A model generated the notes under the pieces. That model saw only the letters and a list, made by a program, of their open reading frames with translations, ran no database searches and was not told where the DNA came from. A stretch of 64,000 nt of DNA from assembly GCA_001899235.1 (NCBI GenBank), contig MKVR01000016.1, positions 18,804 to 82,803 of the forward strand, written 5' to 3'. Numbering within the stretch: position 1 is the stretch's first letter; each line of letters opens with the position of its first letter. A program made the position numbers and the translations under genes. The stretch is from Nitrosospira sp. 56-18 (GTDB lineage Bacteria; Pseudomonadota; Gammaproteobacteria; Burkholderiales; Nitrosomonadaceae). This document shows positions 52,255-60,854 of the stretch, piece after piece.

Positions 52255-53067
52255 ATGTTTAATTTCGGCACTTTTGCAGGCGGGCTGGCGGAGGGCCTGC
52301 GCAGTGGAGGGGAAATGGAGACCAGGCGCAAGACGGCTGAGCGCCTGGCAAAAGCAGACGAACGGGATGCGCAGATGCACGAGGCGAGCATGGACAAAGC
52401 CCGTTTCAAGCAAGACAGGCGGGAACGACTGCGGGCCGCCAACGATGAAATCGTGAGCGCCTGGGAGCCGGGGGAATCAGGATTTGCCGCCGGAAACTCC
52501 CCCGCATCAGCGGCTGGTTTGTCCAGTCCGGGCGGATTTCAGCCGGAACTTCCTGCTGCCGCTTCCGTACCGTTCCCCCGAACTGACAGCCTACCCGAAA
52601 TGCGGCCCAATAGAATTGGCAGTCCCGGCGCTGGCCTCGTGGAACGTTACAGGCGCAATGCGGGACCGCGCGCATTGGCGGACATGCCCGCCGATGAAAC
52701 GATCGCCCGCCGCATGCTGACGGGCAACCTGCTGGAAGATTCGGATGAACTTACGCGCATGGCCAACATCTACAGGAAGCACGGCCTCATCGAGGAAATG
52801 GCCCCATGGATGAACAAGGCGTGGGAAGCAAAGAAAAAGCGTATTCCGGATGCACTGCGCTTTCTTTTGACGGGCGATGCGCACGCCGCGAGAAAAGCCC
52901 TGGAAAAAGGGGGCATAAGACTGGCTGATGATCCTATGCCAATAAAGCAAAATGGTCTTATCAGTCTGCAGTGGCAGCTCAGGTTCGAGGATGGCAAGCA
53001 GCAGGATATCGATCTGAGGGAGTTGGCTGGCAGATTTTTCCCTTCATCGATATTCAAGGGGCATTAA
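52255..53067 (+). CDS. phage hypothetical protein, last gene of the block
   Basis: 270 residues from the ATG at 52255 (AAGGG upstream; an ATG at 52237 lacks one). N-terminus FNFGTFAGGLAEGLRSGGEM is small and glycine-rich, followed by a charged coiled coil (RRKTAERLAKADERDAQMHE), a Pro/Ser linker, and a helical domain. Probably an internal virion/ejection component. No further phage genes follow, and base composition drops sharply 10-20 nt after its stop. Confidence 0.62.
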   Translation: MFNFGTFAGGLAEGLRSGGEMETRRKTAERLAKADERDAQMHEASMDKARFKQDRRERLRAANDEIVSAWEPGESGFAAGNSPASAAGLSSPGGFQPELPAAASVPFPRTDSLPEMRPNRIGSPGAGLVERYRRNAGPRALADMPADETIARRMLTGNLLEDSDELTRMANIYRKHGLIEEMAPWMNKAWEAKKKRIPDALRFLLTGDAHAARKALEKGGIRLADDPMPIKQNGLISLQWQLRFEDGKQQDIDLRELAGRFFPSSIFKGH

Positions 53068-53377
53068 CCATATTACCTCTACCAATACTTTCCTTATAAA
53101 AACATCTTGGATGTTTATTAGACTTCTTTTCATGTTATTGGTCTTGTTGCTCCATCCTGCAAATAGTAGTATTAAAAAGTTGATGTCATTTTTGTAATCC
53201 GCTTGGGTTTTCAGGATCATTCCGAGAGTTAGTTTTTAGCGTTGGTTAAACCCAGACAGGGCTGGAAGCCTCGCCCGGCGTGCAAATTCAGCAGATCGAT
53301 CAGGGCTTGTAGTTTAAATACCTCTAGGCTATTCATAGTTATAAGCTAGAGCCTGTTTTACTTTTATTCGATTTTCT
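53068..53377. other. 310 bp AT-rich junction between phage block and glycan island
   Basis: Composition turns AT-rich here. A 28-codon hydrophobic frame (53111-53197) has no ribosome site and is not called. No tRNA, att-like duplication or transposon end was identified. Confidence 0.6.
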
Positions 53378-54526
53378 ATGAAAACTGCACGAACCGATCC
53401 CGTGATGTCTCTGGATACAAAAAAAAATATTTACGTTACTCAACCCTTACTACCATCGCTAGAAGAATTTTTACCTTACCTAAGAGAAATTTGGGATAAC
53501 AAAATTCTCACGAATGGAGGACCGTTCCATCAACGACTGGAAAAAGCATTATGTGAATACCTGGGTATAGATCACATTGCTTTATTTACTAACGGTACAA
53601 TTGCTTTAATAACTGCTCTCCAAGCACTACGAATTACAGGTGAGGTTATTACAACACCGTACTCCTTTGTTGCTACCGCACACTCGCTATTATGGAATGG
53701 GATAAAACCAGTATTTGTTGATATTGATCATGAAACCTTTAATCTAGATCCTGCCAAAATCGAAGCAGCAATAACACCGCAAACGACCGCCATATTGCCC
53801 GTCCACTGTTATGGATATCCCTGTAACGTAGAAGCTATTCAAGAAATAGCAGATGAATACAATCTAAAGGTAATTTATGACGCAGCACATGCTTTTGGTG
53901 TTAAAAATGCTATGGGCAGTATCCTTAAACACGGCGATTTATCCGTTCTCAGTTTCCATGCTACAAAGGTCTTCAATACCTTCGAGGGTGGGGCAATTGT
54001 ATGTTCAGATGTAAAAACAAAACGACGTATTGATAATCTTAAGAACTTTGGTATTGTTGACGAAGTAACAGTAGTAGCACCTGGCATTAACGGTAAAATG
54101 AGCGAAATTAACGCTGCTTTCGGTATGCTACAGCTTCAGCATATGGAAAAGGCTTGGGTTCGTCGTAAAGAAATCGACAGCTTCTATCGTAAGCATTTAA
54201 CAGGTGTGGGTGGCATAAAACAGTTTGAAGAAGCTAAGGAAGTAACAGGAAATTTCTCTTATTTTCCGATACTTGTACAATCTGAATATCCTATTACTCG
54301 TGATGCTCTTTACGAGCACCTGAAAGATAGGAAGATTTACTCTCGCCGTTATTTTTATCCTTTAATTTCAGATTTTCCTATGTATCGAGGACTTCCTTCC
54401 GCACATCGCGGTAATTTACCGATTGCTGATGAGGTATCCAGAAAAGTGCTGTGTTTACCCATCTATCCTGCTCTAAGTTGCGAAGAGCAGGAGCGTGTTA
54501 TAGACGCAATTCGGGAATTGCAGTAG
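53378..54526 (+). CDS. DegT/DnrJ/EryC1/StrS sugar aminotransferase (VioA-like)
   Basis: 382 residues, PLP-dependent. Schiff-base Lys197 lies in SFHATKVFNTFEGG and the ring-binding Asp168 in VIYDAAHAFG. The wording YVTQPLLPSLEEFLPYLREI and TNGTIALITALQALRITGEV is that of the VioA/dTDP-4-amino-4,6-dideoxyglucose transaminase group, which converts dTDP-4-keto-6-deoxyglucose to an amino sugar. An acyltransferase follows 21 bp later, a standard pair for N-acylated dideoxy sugars. The gene is clearly more AT-rich than the phage and host genes around it, suggesting transfer. The start could also be the ATG at 53405. Confidence 0.88.
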   Translation: MKTARTDPVMSLDTKKNIYVTQPLLPSLEEFLPYLREIWDNKILTNGGPFHQRLEKALCEYLGIDHIALFTNGTIALITALQALRITGEVITTPYSFVATAHSLLWNGIKPVFVDIDHETFNLDPAKIEAAITPQTTAILPVHCYGYPCNVEAIQEIADEYNLKVIYDAAHAFGVKNAMGSILKHGDLSVLSFHATKVFNTFEGGAIVCSDVKTKRRIDNLKNFGIVDEVTVVAPGINGKMSEINAAFGMLQLQHMEKAWVRRKEIDSFYRKHLTGVGGIKQFEEAKEVTGNFSYFPILVQSEYPITRDALYEHLKDRKIYSRRYFYPLISDFPMYRGLPSAHRGNLPIADEVSRKVLCLPIYPALSCEEQERVIDAIRELQ

Positions 54527-54547
54527 TGTAATCGTGGAGGAATAGGA

Positions 54548-55114
54548 ATGGGAGCGTTATCTCCTGAATGTGTGGAAAAAATGGGGTTTGTCTCAGTTGG
54601 AAAAGATGTGCAAATTTCTGATCGCGCATCCTTTTATAACGCTCCCAAAATCTCGATAGGCAATAATGTTCGAATTGATGACTTTTGCGTCTTATCTGCT
54701 GGTTTAGGGGGTATTTTTATCGGTAGCCATATTCATATAGGGGTATTTTCCTCTCTGATTGGAGCCGGTAAAATTACAATATCCGATTTTTGCAATATTT
54801 CTTCTCGGGTTGCTATCTACTCCAGTAACGATGATTATTCAGGTTCAGCTATGACTAATCCTACAGTGCCAAGCCGATACACAAACGTCTGTCATGCAGA
54901 TGTCGTTCTCGCAAAGCACGTAATTATTGGTAGTGGCAGCGTAATATTACCTGGCGTAACTCTTGAAGAAGGTGTGGCTATAGGCGCGTTAAGCTTAGTG
55001 AAAGATAATTGTGAAGCTTATGGTATATATGCAGGTAATCCGGTGCATCGAATAAAAACTCGTAAACGTGTACTACTTGACTTAGAGAAAGAATTTCTTT
55101 CTGCCCAGCAATAA
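54548..55114 (+). CDS. hexapeptide (left-handed beta-helix) acyltransferase
   Basis: 188 residues with GGAGG plus AGGA before the ATG. Imperfect hexapeptide repeats (ISIGNNVRIDDFCVLSAG, IFIGSHIHIGVFSSLIGAG, VILAKHVIIGSGSVILPGVT) and the terminal IYAGNPVHRIKTR are typical of LbH O- or N-acetyltransferases such as WbbJ/FdtC types. With the aminotransferase upstream, sugar N-acylation is the best guess. AT-rich like its neighbours. Confidence 0.86.
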   Translation: MGALSPECVEKMGFVSVGKDVQISDRASFYNAPKISIGNNVRIDDFCVLSAGLGGIFIGSHIHIGVFSSLIGAGKITISDFCNISSRVAIYSSNDDYSGSAMTNPTVPSRYTNVCHADVVLAKHVIIGSGSVILPGVTLEEGVAIGALSLVKDNCEAYGIYAGNPVHRIKTRKRVLLDLEKEFLSAQQ

Positions 55115-55235
55115 CTCGTGATCCCCGTAACTCCTCCCTGAGACCAGAAAAGTAAAATTCCCTCCGTCATCAATATCAATAAATAGTGAGGTTTAACATC
55201 GCAGGTGTTTAGTAGTTCTTCACAACGCACCCAAC

Positions 55236-56327
55236 CTACACTTTGTCCTTATGGAATAAATGAGCGAACCGCTTGATTCCTCTTCTTATTAACCGAGTTC
55301 TTTTTTTTATTTTTTCAAGACTTTGTGGCTGTAGCGTGTCAATTTGGCTCATCTTTTGATGAAACCAATGATCATCTAGTTTGTATTCATTGGCTATGAT
55401 ATTAGAATACCCCGGTTCGTTCAGAATTTTATTGATCTTCAATAGCCCCATTACTTTGTGTGGCTTTCCGATGCGTTTATTTTCGCTAAAATAAAGCAGA
55501 ATTTTTTCTATATGAAGGTGCTCCTCGCTCGGTATATCCTTAACCAAAAGTAAATCAGAGAATCCTTCTATTAGTTGAGCACGTGTAACGTTATCAAAAA
55601 AAAATTCTGATATTAAAAAATGTTCATTAATTATCCTCACTGAGTTCTTTACGGTCTGACTGCTTACACTATCACCGGGTGAGATTCTAAAATTAATCAG
55701 CTCTCGTTCTGATATAAAAATAGGGTAGCGCTTAACTAGCCTAATCCACATATCATAATCTGGTAGCTGCCTCAGCCGATTGTTATACATTCCAATTTCT
55801 TGGTAACATGATTTACGAATTAAAATTGTTGGATGGCAAATACAATTGCCAAAATAAAAAAACTTCCTCAACCACTGTCCTTGGGAACGATTTTCCTGGT
55901 CAAAAATAGTACCTGAGGGCAACAACGATTTATGAATCGGTTGCCCATTTTTATCTATATAGTTTGCTCTACCGAAGCAGGCTCCGATATCAGGATTGTC
56001 GCGTAAAATTTTAACCTGATATGCTAACTTATCTTGGGTGGGCCAGTAATCGTCAGAGTTAATTACAGCTATAAACTCTCCAGCCGCTCGTTCAATTAAT
56101 TCGTTCGTAACAACACATGCCCCACGATTAATTTCGCTTGGAAAAAATGTAACTCTTTCATCATTAATTGACGCTATGACTTCTCCGGTTTTGTCCGCAG
56201 AGCCATCATCCGCGATTAGAAACTCAAAATCTATTCCTTCCTGTTCCAATACGCTATTGATTGCTTGCTCAACGAACTGGGCATGATTATATGCAGCCAT
56301 AATGACAGAAACAGTTGGGGAGTTCAT
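55236..56327 (-). CDS. family 2 glycosyltransferase
   Basis: 363 residues, GAGGAG before the ATG. The GT-A fold starts VSVIMAAYNHAQFVEQAINS and continues with FLIADDGSADKTGEV; the DxD-like site is INSDDYW. A long C-terminal helical extension is basic at the end (KKRTRLIRRGIKRFAHLFHK). It adds one sugar to a lipid- or glycan-linked acceptor on the cytoplasmic face. Convergent with the acyltransferase; AT-rich. Confidence 0.9.
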   Translation of the reverse strand: MNSPTVSVIMAAYNHAQFVEQAINSVLEQEGIDFEFLIADDGSADKTGEVIASINDERVTFFPSEINRGACVVTNELIERAAGEFIAVINSDDYWPTQDKLAYQVKILRDNPDIGACFGRANYIDKNGQPIHKSLLPSGTIFDQENRSQGQWLRKFFYFGNCICHPTILIRKSCYQEIGMYNNRLRQLPDYDMWIRLVKRYPIFISERELINFRISPGDSVSSQTVKNSVRIINEHFLISEFFFDNVTRAQLIEGFSDLLLVKDIPSEEHLHIEKILLYFSENKRIGKPHKVMGLLKINKILNEPGYSNIIANEYKLDDHWFHQKMSQIDTLQPQSLEKIKKRTRLIRRGIKRFAHLFHKDKV

Positions 56328-56381
56328 GTTCTCCTCAGTGACAAACTTTAATTACGAGCGGTTCCAATGACTATACTTTAT

Positions 56382-57302
56382 TTAAATAATATTTCCATAA
56401 ATACCAATATCATAAACAGAATTACTTCTCGCAAGTGTTGCAGAAATTTCTTCGATACTTACACCCTTTTTTATGACAAGACTTTTTTTGATAAAAGGGA
56501 AATCGAATTCGGTAATGAGAGGTTTCCATAAGTGAACAGTTGGATCGATCCACTTTTTCGGCCGGGTATCATATTTTGTTTGACCCAGAAGAGTTTCCAA
56601 ATCGTAAAGTGCGGACAGCTTGAATCGGCGTTGCAGTAATCGCGAGAAGCCTACTTCATATTTTCTTATTATGGCCATCTTAAATTCAAGTGCATCGACG
56701 CGGGTAAAAAACTGGATGAATTCTCTGGAGACGATGACCTGTTTTTTACAATAAAGGAAATAGGATTGAAGATGTGGATAGTATTGATAGCAGTCGGTCA
56801 TGCCGAGCACATCGGCATCATCCGTTTCCAATCTCTCGATGATCCTGGAAATATTGAAAAGCGGACCTATGACGCTATCGTTAGCCAGCAATACGGCCGT
56901 ATGTTCGCGGAAATGAGGATACTTTTCCAATCCGGTTTTCCAGCTATAAAAATCATAACCCTTGTTATCTCGATTTATTATTTTTATACAATAATTTGAT
57001 AATTTTCCCAGATCCTCATTGGAAATCGCATTGCTCGAGCTTATAAATACAATGTCAAATCCAGCCTGTACGAGCTCATCAAGGTAATGGATGACGCTAG
57101 GCCTGACAATGTCTTTGCTATCGTATGTGCTGAAAAAACATACCGGTTTTTTGAAAGATGGGGATAGGGATCCCGCCTTGCAATATCTCACACACGGCTT
57201 TTTGCCTGTTTGTTCCCGTGACATTAAATAAAGCGATAAGTCACGAAAATAACTCACTTCCTTTTTTATCGCCTTTATAGGCCATTTCATAAATTTCTTC
57301 AT
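56382..57302 (-). CDS. rhamnan-synthesis F-type glycosyltransferase
   Basis: 306 residues. VCFFSTYDSKDIVRPSVIHY then LDELVQAGFDIVFISSS, NRDNKGYDFYSWKTGL and LLANDSVIGPLFNI are signatures of the RgpF/rhamnan synthesis F family (PF05045). Shorter than RgpF proteins fused to other domains, so a single-domain member. Probably builds a rhamnose- or related deoxyhexose-containing surface polymer. 54 bp upstream of the GT2 gene on the same strand, likely one operon. No convincing ribosome site for the first ATG. Confidence 0.83.
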   Translation of the reverse strand: MKKFMKWPIKAIKKEVSYFRDLSLYLMSREQTGKKPCVRYCKAGSLSPSFKKPVCFFSTYDSKDIVRPSVIHYLDELVQAGFDIVFISSSNAISNEDLGKLSNYCIKIINRDNKGYDFYSWKTGLEKYPHFREHTAVLLANDSVIGPLFNISRIIERLETDDADVLGMTDCYQYYPHLQSYFLYCKKQVIVSREFIQFFTRVDALEFKMAIIRKYEVGFSRLLQRRFKLSALYDLETLLGQTKYDTRPKKWIDPTVHLWKPLITEFDFPFIKKSLVIKKGVSIEEISATLARSNSVYDIGIYGNII

Positions 57303-57447
57303 GGGAAGAGCTGGTTATTTTTTGTTCAACCTTGGGGAAGCAGGAAAGCTGATAGTGCTTAAGTGTCATTTCTCAGTAGGTTGTTCACCCGAGATAGGAG
57401 AGAATGAGGGTTACAAATCCTTTCAAATTCTCCAGGAGTCCCGGAGG

Positions 57448-57700
57448 AACAGTCATAAGAATGCCCGATTAACCCGATTAGGTCGAGTCCATCTGATGCA
57501 ACAATTGCACGCATCGGTCTTGAGGCTGCAGCTTCTCAGGCCGGGATTAGCAAGCGGCGCGCGTATATATGGCACAGCCGCTGGAAGGAATCTGGTGAGC
57601 GGGGCTTGTATGACAGATCCTCGCGATCTATTGCAAGTCCGCGCCGAGCGCATTGCCGGTAAAATCGGGATGATCATAAGGCGCGCGATGCAGGTCGTAG
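57448..57700 (+). pseudogene. IS481-family transposase, N-terminal remnant with frameshift
   Basis: After GGAGG, the frame NSHKNARLTRLGRVHLMQQL matches IS481 transposase N-termini. At about 57511-57516 the homology shifts by one base and continues GLEAAASQAGISKRRAYIWH and SRWKESGERGLYDRSSRS, the helix-turn-helix and the R-S-S-R-P-like link. It ends at a stop near 57660. The initiator codon is lost and the DDE catalytic domain is absent. Confidence 0.75.
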
Positions 57701-57950
57701 CTTGAACTACGATGCCAAGGAGCGCAACGCCATGGCTCCCCAGAGCGTAGCTTGAGGGGCCCTGCGAAGCGGGGATCGGGCAGCGTCTGGGATCCCAGAC
57801 CGCGCCAAAGTATACATGGGGCGCCAGCAGCCCGCTACGGGGTCACATCTTCCTTTCGGAAGACACTGCTCCGCCCTGTGCGATCGACCATTCGCGTCGT
57901 CGCCTTTCGCGCATCCCCATCTCACAAAGCCACCGTCGCGCCTGCGTAGA

Positions 57951-57970
57951 GTTGTTCAGAGGTTCCTTAA
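57951..57970. repeat. short dispersed repeat (TTGTTCAG type), copy 3
   Basis: GTTGTTCAGAGGTTCCTTAA shares the core with 8891, 24509 and 61708. The 70 bp before it also resemble the sequence before 61708. Confidence 0.55.
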
Positions 57971-58003
57971 AAGCCTATCATAGTCCAGGAGGGGCTATAT
58001 AGA

Positions 58004-59665
58004 CTATTGAAGCCTTACCACCCGCCCTTCAAATGGCTGCAACCTGTGCGTTTCTGCTCCGTGGTGCGTCGAAATCGCTATCTCGTCGTGTCCCACGGGA
58101 TTCTTCACTGCAGACTCGGACATGTTCAGCAATACCGCAAGCCTTTTATTGCCGAACGTTCGGTAATATGCCAGCACCTTTTTGTTGCAGATGTCATTCG
58201 CGATCTCCATCTGGCCTTCGTTCAGCGCCGGGGTGGTATTTCGCAGGCGAATCACCCGCCGGTAGAAATTCAGGAGCGAATACGGGTCGCTGCTCTGCTT
58301 CGCCACATTGATTTCCCTGAAGTTTTCAGCCAGGGGCAGCCAGGGCTTTACCGAATCGGAACAAAAGCCGGCGTTCGGTTTTTCATCCCACAGCATGGGT
58401 GTGCGGCACTCGTCGCGATTGAGAATTTCCTTGCTGCGGTCGACCAGGAACTGCGGAACCCACCGGTGCTGCATGGCGAGGGCATCTTGCCCCTGCTTCA
58501 GGGGAATCCGGACTCTTGGCATCCCGATCTCATCCCCGTAATAGGTGAAGGGAATGCCTCTGCAGGTGAACTGGAACAGCGCAAGCAATTTTGCCTTTTC
58601 GATATTTCCCCCCAAACGGCTTATCACGCGATTGCGGTCGTGATTGGCAAAGACGAGGGTCGGCACCAGGGGTGGCGGGAAATGCTTTTCGAATGTTTCG
58701 AGCAATTGGCGGTAATTTTCCGCCTTGAACGGGGTGGAGATCGCCTTGAAAAGAAAGATGGCATCGAGGCCCCGTTTACCGTTGTCATGGCAGAATCGCC
58801 TGATCAGTTCCTCTTCTCCGTGGGATTCACCGATCAGGACCCGTTTTGGATTATCGAATTCGTCCGTCACCTTCCTCAGCTCGGCGGCGAATTCGAAGCT
58901 TTCCGTCTGCAGAAAATTATTCTTCAGGTTCTGGAAAAAAATGGTGAGCGCTTTGTCCGATGGAGTCAGGCGCAAGCTTGGAGGATTGTGCCGTAGCTCG
59001 GGATCTTCGTAAATTGCGCTGATAATGTCGAGCCGGAAGCCATCCACGCCTTTATAGAGCCAGAACCGGACGACATCGAACATGGCCTGCTTGACTTCGG
59101 GATTGCGGTAATTCAGGTCCGGCTGGAAAGGCAGGAAAGCGGTGTAGTTGAACTGCTTGCGCCCGGGATAATAGGTCCATGCCCTGTTGCCAGCCATTGC
59201 CCGCCAGTTGTTCGGGGGCCTCCTGCCATCCCTGCCTTTTCCATCTTTCCAGATGTACCAGTCGGCCTTGGGATTATCGCGGGAGCTGGCAGATTCCTTG
59301 AACCAGTCATGTTCATCCGACGTGTGGTTCAGCACCAGGTCGAACACGATCTTCATTTTCCTGGAGTGTATCTCCTGCACCAGCTTTTCAAAGAGCGGCA
59401 TGTCTCCATACTGCGCTGAAATGGAAAGGTAGTCGCTGATGTCGTAGCCGAAGTCGCGTTGCGGACTTTGGGTAAAGGGAGAAATCCAGACCGTTTCATA
59501 GCCAAGATCCGCCAGATAGTCGAGTCTCTCGATCACCCCCTGGATGTCGCCGATGCCATCCCCATTCGCATCGTAAAAAGAGCGCAGGTAGATGTGGTAC
59601 ACGGTGGTTTTCTTCCACCAATTCGGGTCTGAGCGGATGGGCGATGGATTTGCAGGGGATTTCAT
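58004..59665 (-). CDS. GH13 alpha-glucosidase (oligo-1,6-glucosidase-like)
   Basis: 553 residues with a complete (beta/alpha)8 GH13 domain. Catalytic nucleophile Asp213 (VDGFRLDIISA), acid/base Glu280 (VLIGESH) and transition-state Asp343 (FANHDRNR) are all present. The calcium-site-like DANGDGIGD (32-40) and the QPDLNYRNP motif place it among oligo-1,6-glucosidases, alpha-glucosidases and trehalose-converting enzymes. No signal peptide, so probably cytoplasmic. No start-site purine-rich sequence is obvious. Likely role in trehalose or maltooligosaccharide use. Confidence 0.9.
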   Translation of the reverse strand: MKSPANPSPIRSDPNWWKKTTVYHIYLRSFYDANGDGIGDIQGVIERLDYLADLGYETVWISPFTQSPQRDFGYDISDYLSISAQYGDMPLFEKLVQEIHSRKMKIVFDLVLNHTSDEHDWFKESASSRDNPKADWYIWKDGKGRDGRRPPNNWRAMAGNRAWTYYPGRKQFNYTAFLPFQPDLNYRNPEVKQAMFDVVRFWLYKGVDGFRLDIISAIYEDPELRHNPPSLRLTPSDKALTIFFQNLKNNFLQTESFEFAAELRKVTDEFDNPKRVLIGESHGEEELIRRFCHDNGKRGLDAIFLFKAISTPFKAENYRQLLETFEKHFPPPLVPTLVFANHDRNRVISRLGGNIEKAKLLALFQFTCRGIPFTYYGDEIGMPRVRIPLKQGQDALAMQHRWVPQFLVDRSKEILNRDECRTPMLWDEKPNAGFCSDSVKPWLPLAENFREINVAKQSSDPYSLLNFYRRVIRLRNTTPALNEGQMEIANDICNKKVLAYYRTFGNKRLAVLLNMSESAVKNPVGHDEIAISTHHGAETHRLQPFEGRVVRLQ

Positions 59666-59780
59666 CCGCGTTTCATCACTGGCATGCCGGATGAGATGAA
59701 GCCGGCCGGTAATCTACCGGGAACCCCTCCGGCCGGGACCGGGGACCAGGCGGAGGGTTTCGTTGCGGCTTGGTACGGTT

Positions 59781-60296
59781 TTACTTTAGCGTGGACTGGA
59801 GTTGTTTGGCATGCTCGGTGTGCGAGACGAATGCGGGGCGTACTTTGATCAGCAGGGCTTTCAGTTCTTCATTTTTGGCGCTGGGGATGAGCGTTTTGTC
59901 GACTGCATCGAGGACTTGCTGGTGATAGGCTACCTCATGGTCGATGTAGGCCTTGTCGAATGCGGCACCGCTCAATTTCTTGAGATTGGCGATATTTTTC
60001 TCGCCGCCGGCCTTGAGGCTTTCGCTGGTCGGATTATTCTGGGGCGTGACCTTGAGTTTGGTGACCAGTTCGACTGCCTGCTTGTTCACATCGGCGTGAT
60101 CGGTGGCCATCCTGTGGCCAAATGCCTTGACGTCCGCGTTGGATGCCTTGGATTCAGCCAGTTTTCCCGCATCGATATCGACCTGGTTGGCCGTGACGAC
60201 AATAGACGCAATTTGCGCATCGTTGGGCGCCTCTGCCTTGGCGGCTGTGGCGAACAGGGGGGCAACCAGGGCGAACATGAGCGTGCTCTTTTTCAT
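59781..60296 (-). CDS. DUF4142 periplasmic protein
   Basis: 171 residues, GGAGG 6 nt before the ATG. Signal peptide 1-21 (MKKSTLMFALVAPLFATAAK) then a four-helix ferritin-like DUF4142 domain: HRMATDHADVNKQAVELVTK, FDKAYIDHEVAYHQQVLDAV and a C-terminal HTEHAKQLQSTL. These proteins are exported and linked to stress or sporulation-like responses, without known chemistry. Confidence 0.9.
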   Translation of the reverse strand: MKKSTLMFALVAPLFATAAKAEAPNDAQIASIVVTANQVDIDAGKLAESKASNADVKAFGHRMATDHADVNKQAVELVTKLKVTPQNNPTSESLKAGGEKNIANLKKLSGAAFDKAYIDHEVAYHQQVLDAVDKTLIPSAKNEELKALLIKVRPAFVSHTEHAKQLQSTLK

Positions 60297-60854
60297 AAAT
60301 CCTCCATAAAATAGTGTCGAATGTCGAAAAAAATACCTTCCGCTTTCTTGAGACCGTGCCGTTGCACTCGCGGGAACCCGCGAAGCTTTTTGCCGCGCCG
60401 GCGCACTAATCGCATGCCTAGGTCAGCGACGACGGCCTCAAGAATGATACGACTATGATTCATGCGGTCGAGTTCAATGCCGGTGTGATATTTCTGGCAG
60501 AGAAATTCAACGGAAGCCCATGTTTAAAAAATGGTTTTTAATTTCACTCTCTGATCCTGCCACGATCAGGCGCGCGGGAAAACGCCAGCCGGGTTCGATA
60601 TGGGAAACCCGGCGTTTCGCGGATTTTCCCGATGAGGATCAGCAGTATTCGAACTTATTCCTGTCATCCCACTCATAAAGGTATCTGCTCTGTTTCAGGG
60701 AATTCCTGAACAATCTTTCGCAGCGCCTTGTCGCCCGCATGAGACTGATTCAGGCATTAGTACCTAAGTCCGATGGCAAAAATGAAAGCAGCTCGTAAGA
60801 TAGAACCCGTCCATTCGTGTGGATTGAAAACCACTTCCAGGAAAGGGGGGTTAC
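60297..60854. other. 558 bp intergenic region with a long hairpin
   Basis: No gene seen. A long imperfect inverted repeat lies at 60573-60631. A short palindrome TTAG-TAC-CTAA lies at about 60757-60767, 88 bp before the next gene. Confidence 0.55.
60573..60631. repeat. long imperfect inverted repeat
   Basis: Inner arms GCCGGGTT and AACCCGGC with a 10 nt loop; outer segments CGGGAAAACGCC and TTTTCCCG extend the pairing. It could be a structured RNA or a terminator without a T run. Confidence 0.55.

Larger units (their letters stand above)
29130..53067 (+). mobile_element. podovirus-like prophage block with late genes only
   Basis: About 24 kb of co-directional genes covering packaging, capsid, tail fibres, lysis and internal virion proteins. 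Identification rests on TerL, P22-type portal, N4-gp56 capsid, GH24 endolysin, collar-domain fibre and Rz/Rz1-like spanins. I see no integrase, excisionase, repressor, antirepressor, Q-like antiterminator or replication gene, and no flanking direct repeat. The element is probably a deleted prophage or a domesticated particle, though the rest of it could lie outside the window. Confidence 0.85.
53100..57302. other. AT-rich surface-glycan island
   Basis: Four glycan genes (two + and two -, convergent) have visibly lower GC and different codon use than flanking DNA on both sides, sit against the phage right edge, and are followed by a decayed transposase. This is the pattern of an acquired O-antigen or capsule segment. 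Confidence 0.75.
57303..58003. other. 701 bp region with transposase remnant and dispersed repeats
   Basis: Contains the IS481-like pseudogene (57448-57700), two copies of GCGTAGCTTGA near 57710 and 57740, and a GC-rich 3' half resembling the sequence before 61708, ending in the short repeat at 57951-57970. No intact gene. Confidence 0.65.

Noticed and set aside
53111..53197. 28-codon hydrophobic frame in the AT-rich junction
   Set aside because: No Shine-Dalgarno sequence and AT-rich DNA easily yields Leu/Phe-rich frames.
28979..53377. attL/attR and tRNA integration site for the phage block
   Set aside because: I looked for tRNA-like cloverleaves and shared direct repeats at both edges and found none; a computational search could still find a short core.
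57707..57925. 72-codon minus-strand frame near the transposase remnant
   Set aside because: Arg/Pro/Ala-rich composition of a GC-rich antisense frame, no ribosome site, within repeat-derived DNA.
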